DNA of 9,181 nt, taken from Clostridiales bacterium. Lineage in GTDB: Bacteria; Bacillota_A; Clostridia; Christensenellales; Aristaeellaceae. The stretch spans positions 1 through 9,181 of the forward strand of contig JAAYZL010000216.1 of assembly GCA_012514855.1 (NCBI GenBank). Reading direction: 5' to 3'. A model generated the notes under the pieces. That model did not search any database, was not told where the DNA came from, and saw only the letters and a list, made by a program, of their open reading frames with translations. This document shows, piece by piece, positions 4,589 to 9,181 of this stretch. Each line of letters begins with the position of its first letter. The first letter of the stretch is position 1. Both the position numbers and the translations under genes were made by a program.

Positions 4589-5614
4589 ATGCGCTGGGAA
4601 ATGGGCATTGATCTCGGCACGCGCAGCGTCCGCGCGGCGCTTCCGACGGAGGGGCCGGTGCTCTCGCAGGCGGCGGCGCTCGCGCTGCGCGAGGGGCGCG
4701 ACGTGCCGGTGAACGCGGGCGACGCGGCCTTTTCCGTGTACGGGCGCACCTGCGAGGGCGTGTCGGTGCACTTTCCGCTTCACGACGGGACGCTGAAGAA
4801 CAACGTCCACGCGCAGAAGCTCCTTCAGTGGCTTTACTACATGACCGAGGAAAAGAGAAAGGGCAAGCGGCTCCGCGCGCTCCTAACCTGCGCGGCGCAC
4901 GCGCGGGCGGTGCAGCGGGAGGCGCTTTTGCAGGCCGCGCTCGACGCGGGCGCTTTGGAGGCGGGGCTCATCAACTCCGACGCGGCTTCCGCGCTCGGCG
5001 CGGGGCTCGACATTATGAACCCGCAGGCGTCCCTGATCGTCGACGTCGGCGCGGGCAAGATCACCTCGACGCTGTTTACGCGCGGGCTCGTCGCCGCGAG
5101 CGCGTATTTGCCCTACGGCGTCGGGCGCATCGACGAGAGGATTCAGCGGATGCTTCGAACCGAAAAGGGATTTTTGATCGGCCCCAAGACCGCCGAGGAC
5201 ATCAAGCAGGCGATGGCGACCGCGCTGACCGACCGCCCCGCGCCGGTGTCGATGCCGGTCGCCGGGCTGAACCTCCAGAAGCGCGTGCCGGAGATCCTCG
5301 AGGTCGAGCCGGAAATGGTCGCGCGCGCGTGCGAGGAGGTCGTGGGCGAGCTCGTGTTCATGGTCGCCTCGGTCGTCGACAACGCGCCGGAGGAGCTCTC
5401 CGCCGACCTCAACGACGCGGGCTGCGTGCTCGCGGGCGGGGGAGCCGCGATCGCCGGGCTCGACAAGCGGCTGGGCGACAGGCTCGGCATCCCGACCCGC
5501 GTCGCCGAGTCGCCGGACAACTGCGGCGTCATCGGCATCGCGAAGGTGCTCGAGGAGCCGGAAAAATACGAGGCGCTGGTGCTGGAAAGAATGGCGAAGC
5601 AGGCAAGGCACTGA
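4589..5614 (+). CDS. MreB-like actin-family protein, divergent
   Basis: MreB/Mbl proteins form membrane-bound filaments that guide peptidoglycan synthesis in rods. The 341-residue product has normal MreB length and fold landmarks. Phosphate-1 loop GIDLGT is at 6-11. The HDG before the first long helix (65-67) matches the usual KDG. IGPKTAEDIK and the closing APEELSADLNDAG...VLAGGGAAIAGLD and IPTRVAESPDNCGVIGIAKVL are clearly MreB-type. Odd points: the segment aligned to the canonical LIEEPMAAAIGAG reads LINSDAASALGAG (127-139), so the Glu before Pro, catalytic in this superfamily, is Ser130. The phosphate-2 loop is DVGAGK (152-157), not DIGGGT. It may therefore bind nucleotide but hydrolyse slowly or not at all. 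No mreC or mreD is nearby. The start at 4589 has the better spacing (7 bases from GGGAGG) than the ATG at 4583. Its stop touches the stop of the convergent neighbour. Confidence 0.8.
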   Translation: MRWEMGIDLGTRSVRAALPTEGPVLSQAAALALREGRDVPVNAGDAAFSVYGRTCEGVSVHFPLHDGTLKNNVHAQKLLQWLYYMTEEKRKGKRLRALLTCAAHARAVQREALLQAALDAGALEAGLINSDAASALGAGLDIMNPQASLIVDVGAGKITSTLFTRGLVAASAYLPYGVGRIDERIQRMLRTEKGFLIGPKTAEDIKQAMATALTDRPAPVSMPVAGLNLQKRVPEILEVEPEMVARACEEVVGELVFMVASVVDNAPEELSADLNDAGCVLAGGGAAIAGLDKRLGDRLGIPTRVAESPDNCGVIGIAKVLEEPEKYEALVLERMAKQARH

Positions 5615-6697
5615 TTATCTCTTGGAAAGCTCCGTATAAAAATGCAACATCTTTTCGGCGGCGCGGCCGAGGTCGTATCCTGCGCTGAGGAGGAACTCGG
5701 TCGCGTCCGCGCTCGCTTGGGCGCGGTCGGGGCGGTCGAGCGCGAGCAGCGCCTCCGCCCACGAAGCCGCGCCCGCGCCGAGCGGCAGGAACCGGACGAG
5801 CTTTGTCAGCGCCGCCTCCCGCGTGACCGTGTCGCTGACGAGCGAGGGGAGCCCCGCCGCCTGCCACTCGAGCAGCACCGTCGGGAAGCCCTCGTACAAA
5901 GACGGCAGCGCCATCACGTCCATCGCCGCGAGGAAGCGCTCCGGGTCGGGCACGCTGCCGGTGAACAGCACGCTGCCCCCGAGGGCCTTCGCGCGCTCGC
6001 GGAGGGTCTTTTCGTGGAAGCCGTCGCCGACGAGCAGCAAATGCGCGTCCGGGCGGCGCTTGAGCAGCTCCCGAAAAATCTCCAGCAAAAACGCGTGGTT
6101 CTTCTGGTCGTTGAAGCGCCCGACGTGGCCGACGACGAGCGCATTTCCCAGCCCCAATTCTTCGCGGACGGCTTTTCGCGCCGCCGGGTCGAACCGGAAG
6201 CGGTTCGCGTCGACGGCGTTGGGGAGCACCGTGAACTTCCTGCGCCCGAACAGCCATTTCCCGGCGTCCGTCCCGCAGGCGGCGGCGGCCGTGTAGCTCA
6301 TGTAGAACAGCGGGCGGAGCCGCCGGTCCTGCCTCGGGTGCAGGCACGTCGTGTTGTGGCTGTGCGCGACGCGCAGCTTGCAGCCCGCGAGCGCCGCCGC
6401 GAGCATCTCGACGAACAGCGACGACGAGTTGCCGTGCGCGTGCACGAGGTCGTATCGGTTTTCGCGGATCAGCCCGGCGAGCTCGCGCACGTACGCGAGG
6501 CCGCCGCGGCGGTTCGAGAGCTTGTGGACATGGATGCCGTGCGATTCGATCTCCCTCAAGAGCGTCGGCTCGACCGCGTTCCCGGCGGCGAAGTCCATCG
6601 CGACCCCGGCCTGTCGCAGCACGTCCGCGCGCTCGAGCGCGAACATCGTGATGCCGTTTCGGGTGACGGCGACCGTGAACACGTGCAGCGCCTTCAT
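5615..6697 (-). CDS. GT4-family glycosyltransferase (EpsF-like)
   Basis: This is a retaining GT-B enzyme expected to add a sugar from a nucleotide donor to a lipid-linked polysaccharide intermediate at the inner face of the membrane. The 360-residue product has an N-terminal acceptor domain (about 1-165) with HAHGN (87-90 region) and SHNT (113-116). The donor domain contains GHVGRFNDQKNH (190-201), LLVGDG (221-226) and the EGFPTVLLEWQAAGLP segment (269-284). The last includes the E-x7-E donor-binding pair E269/E277 typical of GT4. It resembles EpsF-type enzymes of exopolysaccharide loci in Firmicutes. Donor and acceptor cannot be told from sequence. The start at 6697 lies 2 bases after the upstream stop, with GGGGGAA as the ribosome binding site, so it is translated with the GT2 gene. 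It is the last gene of the cluster and no terminator follows it. Confidence 0.9.
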   Translation of the reverse strand: MKALHVFTVAVTRNGITMFALERADVLRQAGVAMDFAAGNAVEPTLLREIESHGIHVHKLSNRRGGLAYVRELAGLIRENRYDLVHAHGNSSSLFVEMLAAALAGCKLRVAHSHNTTCLHPRQDRRLRPLFYMSYTAAAACGTDAGKWLFGRRKFTVLPNAVDANRFRFDPAARKAVREELGLGNALVVGHVGRFNDQKNHAFLLEIFRELLKRRPDAHLLLVGDGFHEKTLRERAKALGGSVLFTGSVPDPERFLAAMDVMALPSLYEGFPTVLLEWQAAGLPSLVSDTVTREAALTKLVRFLPLGAGAASWAEALLALDRPDRAQASADATEFLLSAGYDLGRAAEKMLHFYTELSKR

Positions 6698-6699
6698 CG

Positions 6700-7560
6700 C
6701 TATTCCCCCGCGTCCAGCGCCGACAGCGGGGCCGCCGGTGCGGAAGTCCGCTCCGCCTCGTAGAGCTTCGCGTCGACGAGGAAGCGGTACATGAAGCTGT
6801 ACATGAAGTGGTAGATGAGCCCCGGCCTGCCGTCGAGGAAGCCGAGCTGGAACACATAGCGGAAGACGAACACGCAGAACGCGCGCAGGAACTTCGGGAA
6901 CCGGTAGTAGAGCCCGCTCTTGAGCTTCCTCGTGCGGCGAATGCGCCCGTCGAGCCGCGCGCCTCCGTCCGGGGGTCCGAGCACGGCCAGCACCTCGCGC
7001 GTCGCGTACCAGTTGAGCTTTTCGGCGAAGAAGTGGACGGACTTGAAGTCGCGGTGGTCGAACTTCGCGCGGATGAGCACCTCGCGCCCCTCCGAGAGCA
7101 CGGTGTGCTCGTCGATCGGCCGGTCCTCGATGCGCCCGACGCCGTTGCGGAAGATCATCAGCTTCCGCTTCTTCGCGCCGCCGAAGCGCAGCGGTTTCCC
7201 GAGCATGTAGAACACGGCCTCCATCGAGACGCCGTGGACGCCGCTCTCCCGCGGGAGCTGCAAGAGCGGCTCGCACTCGGCCTTCACCGCGTCGGTCAGC
7301 CGCTCGTCGGCGTCGATGCGAAGCACCCACTCGGTGCGGATATCTGCGTTGTCCAGCGCCCAGTTGAACTGCCGCGCGTGGCTCTCGAACGGGTGGAACA
7401 CGAACTCCGCGCCGAACTCGCGCGCGATGTCCCCGGTCAGGTCGCCGCTTCCCGAGTCGACGACGACGACGCGGCTCGCGAAGCCCGCGACGGACTTCAG
7501 GCAGTCCGGCAGGTTCTTCTGCTCGTTCTTCGTCAAAATGATCGCGGTCAGGTCAGCCAT
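6700..7560 (-). CDS. GT2-family glycosyltransferase (WaaE/LgtF-like)
   Basis: This is an inverting GT-A enzyme for surface glycan assembly. The 286-residue product opens with TAIILTKNEQKNL (5-17), then VVVVDSGSGD (31-40) for nucleotide binding and the metal-binding IDADE (82-86). The pattern TKNE, DSGS-x-D, ARQFNWAL and RIDADE matches the WaaE/KdtX/LgtF group (beta-1,4-glucosyltransferase-like). In that group it links sugars in lipopolysaccharide cores and capsules, so donor specificity here is open. The C-terminal third is rich in aromatic and basic residues (about 215-265), as in members that lie on the membrane. The start at 7560 has GGAGG six bases upstream and overlaps the end of the epimerase gene by 8 bases. 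A longer in-frame version starting at 7593 would ignore that site. Confidence 0.9.
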   Translation of the reverse strand: MADLTAIILTKNEQKNLPDCLKSVAGFASRVVVVDSGSGDLTGDIAREFGAEFVFHPFESHARQFNWALDNADIRTEWVLRIDADERLTDAVKAECEPLLQLPRESGVHGVSMEAVFYMLGKPLRFGGAKKRKLMIFRNGVGRIEDRPIDEHTVLSEGREVLIRAKFDHRDFKSVHFFAEKLNWYATREVLAVLGPPDGGARLDGRIRRTRKLKSGLYYRFPKFLRAFCVFVFRYVFQLGFLDGRPGLIYHFMYSFMYRFLVDAKLYEAERTSAPAAPLSALDAGE

Positions 7561-8416
7561 GTCCAACCTCCGTTCTTCGGACGCATTCCGCAAACGAAAG
7601 CGCTTGATAGGGAAGCCCGCAGGCCATGTCCTCGCGGTAGCAGAAGCCGCCGAACGCGCGGCGCACGACGCCTACGCGCCCGAAAAGCCTGAGAAGCGGG
7701 TTCAGGCAGCGCGGGAACGCCATGTTCTTTCCCCGCGCCCGGGCGATCGCGCGGACGAAATCGGACGTCGAGACGACCGCGTCCTGCGCGTGGAACGTCC
7801 CGCCGCATCCCCGGTCGATCAGCAGCCGGATCAGCTCCGCGAGGTGCTCTATGTACACCGTGCCGCGCCGGTTCGGGAAGTCGGGGAACAGCGGGAAGCG
7901 GTCTGCGAAGCGCGCAAGCTGCGTGTAATTCCCGCGGCAGCCCGAGCCGAACACCATCATCGGGCGCAGTATCGCCGCATGAAACGAATCCCCCTCGAGC
8001 GCGCGGATGCCGTTTTCGGCGTCGAGCTTGCTCTGCCCGTAGGCGTTCGACGGGGCGGGAACCGTGTCCGGGGAAATCTCGAAGTCCCTCCCGGCGGGCG
8101 CGGCATTTCCGAACACGATGCCGCTCGACAGGAAGATGAATTGCCGGACGCCCGCGCCCTTCGCGCGCGCGGCGGTCTCGATCGCGAGGTCGCGGTTGAC
8201 GGCCTCGTACAGCGCGCGCATCGCCGGCTTCGGCGACACGTGCGCGATGCCCGCGACGTGCACGACGCTGTCGAAGCCCGCAAAGTCGAACGCCCGCCAC
8301 GAATCCCCCCGCATGTCGATCGCGGTTGCGGAGTAACCATCGGGGAATTCCGCGAGCCTTTTCCCGACCGCCGTCCCGATGAAGCTCCCCTCGCCCGCGA
8401 TCAGCACGCTACGCAC
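7553..8416 (-). CDS. NAD-dependent epimerase/dehydratase (extended SDR), nucleotide-sugar modifying
   Basis: The 287-residue product has a Rossmann N-terminus (VLIAGEGSFIG, 4-14), VVHVAGIAHV (51-60), FLSSGIVFGN (95-104) and the catalytic Y126-x3-K130 (AYGQSK), with S97/S98 as the third active-site residue. LRPMMVFG (150-157) and the VYIEHLAELI segment (187-196) are typical of the substrate domain. The closest pattern I know is the clostridial family encoded beside small sugar transferases. It resembles WbpV/WreQ-type reductases that finish a UDP-6-deoxy-amino sugar, so it probably epimerises or reduces the sugar that the neighbouring transferase loads. The glycine motif is GEGSFIG rather than the common GANSYIG, but still fits. 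The start is a GTG at 8416, 8 bases inside the transferase gene, behind a G-rich stretch; a GTG at 8407 is an alternative. Confidence 0.87.
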   Translation of the reverse strand: MRSVLIAGEGSFIGTAVGKRLAEFPDGYSATAIDMRGDSWRAFDFAGFDSVVHVAGIAHVSPKPAMRALYEAVNRDLAIETAARAKGAGVRQFIFLSSGIVFGNAAPAGRDFEISPDTVPAPSNAYGQSKLDAENGIRALEGDSFHAAILRPMMVFGSGCRGNYTQLARFADRFPLFPDFPNRRGTVYIEHLAELIRLLIDRGCGGTFHAQDAVVSTSDFVRAIARARGKNMAFPRCLNPLLRLFGRVGVVRRAFGGFCYREDMACGLPYQALSFAECVRRTEVGHG

Positions 8417-9017
8417 TCTTCTTCCCCCCCGAGCGGCCCTCGCGCACGCCCGCGCCGCGCAGCACGCACGCGATCGAGCCGAAGAAGCACTTGACGTCCA
8501 TCCGGAAGCCGAAGTTCTCGACGTACTCCCTGTCGTAGCGCACCTTGACCGGGATCGGCAGCTCGTCGCGGCCGTTGATCTGCGCCCAGCCGGTCAGCCC
8601 CGGCCGCACCGCGTTGACGCCGGCCTCCTCGCGCGCCTCGATCAGGTCGTACTGGTTGAAGAGCGCCGGGCGCGGGCCGATCAGCGACATGTCGCCGCGG
8701 AGCACGTTCACGAGCTGCGGCAGCTCGTCGAGGCTCGATTTCCGGAGAAACGCGCCGATCGGCGTGATGAAGCGCCCGGGGTCGGAAAGCAGATGCGTCG
8801 CGGTGTCCCGCGGCGTGTCGGTGCGCATCGTGCGGAATTTGAGGATCGTGAACAGCCGCCCGCCCCGCCCGACGCGCTTCTGCAGAAACAGAACCGGCCC
8901 CGGCGAGGTCGTTTTGACCGCGAGCGCGGCCAGCAGAAACACCGGCGACAGCGCCGCCATCGCGAGCAGCGACAGGGCGGCGTCGAGCGCGCGCTTGACC
9001 GCCGCGTACGCGCTCAT
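8409..9017 (-). CDS. Monotopic phosphoglycosyl transferase (bacterial sugar transferase)
   Basis: This enzyme starts glycan synthesis by moving a sugar-1-phosphate from a UDP-sugar to undecaprenyl phosphate on the cytoplasmic face. The 202-residue product is the short PglC-like form without the extra helices of WbaP. A hydrophobic re-entrant helix (about 10-35) holds the Ser-Pro kink (S24-P25). KRVGRGGRLFTILKFRTM (47-64) follows, then the catalytic Asp-Glu pair D97-E98 in SSLDELPQL. NVLRGDMSLIGPRP (104-117) and PGLTGWAQINGRDE (139-152) complete the set, so all family landmarks are intact. The sugar is unknown; an N-acetylated 6-deoxy or related sugar is plausible from the adjacent epimerase. 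The ATG at 9017 overlaps the rpiB stop (ATGA). AAGGA lies immediately before it, too close for normal initiation, so reinitiation after rpiB is likely. Confidence 0.94.
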   Translation of the reverse strand: MSAYAAVKRALDAALSLLAMAALSPVFLLAALAVKTTSPGPVLFLQKRVGRGGRLFTILKFRTMRTDTPRDTATHLLSDPGRFITPIGAFLRKSSLDELPQLVNVLRGDMSLIGPRPALFNQYDLIEAREEAGVNAVRPGLTGWAQINGRDELPIPVKVRYDREYVENFGFRMDVKCFFGSIACVLRGAGVREGRSGGKKSA

Positions 9018-9181
9018 TCCTTCGGAAGGCTGTCGATCAGAGCGACGCGGATTCCGTGCCGGCCGCCCTCGTGCGGCGTCTCGAGGAACGTGTCCACGAG
9101 CAGCTTCGCCGTGTCCTCGCCGATCACGCGCGCGCCGAGCGCGATCATGTTCGCGTTGTTGTGAAGCCGCGCCATCCTGAC
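9014..9181 (-). CDS. rpiB: Ribose-5-phosphate isomerase B family, C-terminal part (runs off the right edge)
   Basis: RpiB interconverts ribose 5-phosphate and ribulose 5-phosphate; LacA/LacB and some other sugar-phosphate isomerases share the fold. Only the last 55 codons are present. They contain LHNNAN then ALGARVIG, a helix, DTFLETPHEGGRH and the end RVALIDSLPKE. This matches the RpiB C-terminus (HNNANVLALG-RVIG and the F-EGGRH-x-x-RV phosphate-binding end). Its TGA overlaps the start of the sugar transferase gene (ATGA), so it belongs to the polysaccharide operon. The catalytic N-terminal half lies outside the window, so RpiB cannot be told from a LacAB-type or cluster-specific isomerase. 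Confidence 0.83.
   Translation of the reverse strand, partial: VRMARLHNNANMIALGARVIGEDTAKLLVDTFLETPHEGGRHGIRVALIDSLPKE

Noticed and set aside
5642..6763. Plus-strand frame of 373 codons opposite the GT4 gene
   Set aside because: Arg/Glu/Ala/Val-rich shadow of a gene with intact GT4 motifs on the other strand; no start signals.
6808..7692. Plus-strand frame of 294 codons opposite the GT2 gene
   Set aside because: Same shadow composition; the minus-strand GT2 has all catalytic motifs and a good ribosome binding site.
1..9181. Insertion sequences, phage genes, CRISPR arrays, tRNA or rRNA genes
   Set aside because: No transposase or integrase, no regularly spaced repeats and no tRNA- or rRNA-like sequence was seen on reading the window.

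Overview
The window looks like a chromosomal segment of a GC-rich (about two thirds GC by eye) member of the Clostridia, probably a gut-type Oscillospiraceae or Christensenellales lineage. This is inferred from strong GGAGG-type ribosome binding sites, a DUF5685-type protein next to a J-protein, an RsfA/YlbO-like Myb regulator, a conserved clostridial HD-hydrolase and a clostridial-type sugar transferase/epimerase pair. No mobile element, CRISPR array, tRNA or rRNA was seen. Genes fill nearly all of the window, and the only stretch over 300 bases without one is the divergent spacer 742-1077.

Layout. (1) 1-741, minus strand: tadA (tRNA adenosine deaminase), then the first 69 codons of pta (phosphate acetyltransferase), which has its own promoter in the 85-base gap. 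(2) 742-1077: divergent regulatory spacer with a minus-strand promoter, a GC-rich stretch able to fold as a structured tadA leader, and a plus-strand promoter. (3) 1078-3630, plus strand: a probable operon of a two-helix membrane zinc-ribbon protein, a DUF5685-type protein, a J-domain protein with a Cys-rich tail, and an HD hydrolase. It ends at a strong bidirectional terminator (3637-3686). (4) 3691-4440, minus strand: a Myb/SANT-type DNA-binding protein, divergent from (5) 4589-5614, plus strand: an MreB-like actin homologue that seems to lack the catalytic glutamate. (6) 5615-9181, minus strand: a tightly coupled surface-polysaccharide operon, in transcription order the end of rpiB, a monotopic phosphoglycosyl transferase, an NAD-dependent epimerase/reductase, a GT2 glycosyltransferase and a GT4 glycosyltransferase. 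Junctions are 4-base and 8-base overlaps or a 2-base gap.

How they work together. The minus-strand cluster at the right would load a sugar phosphate onto an undecaprenyl-phosphate carrier, make or tailor the nucleotide sugar, and extend the glycan with at least two glycosyltransferases. The zinc-ribbon/DUF5685/J-protein trio has no function I know of. Its tight junctions (stop and start adjacent, then ATGA overlap) suggest one complex, possibly a membrane-associated Hsp70 co-chaperone system. It and the divergent MreB-like protein are the best candidates here for undescribed biology.
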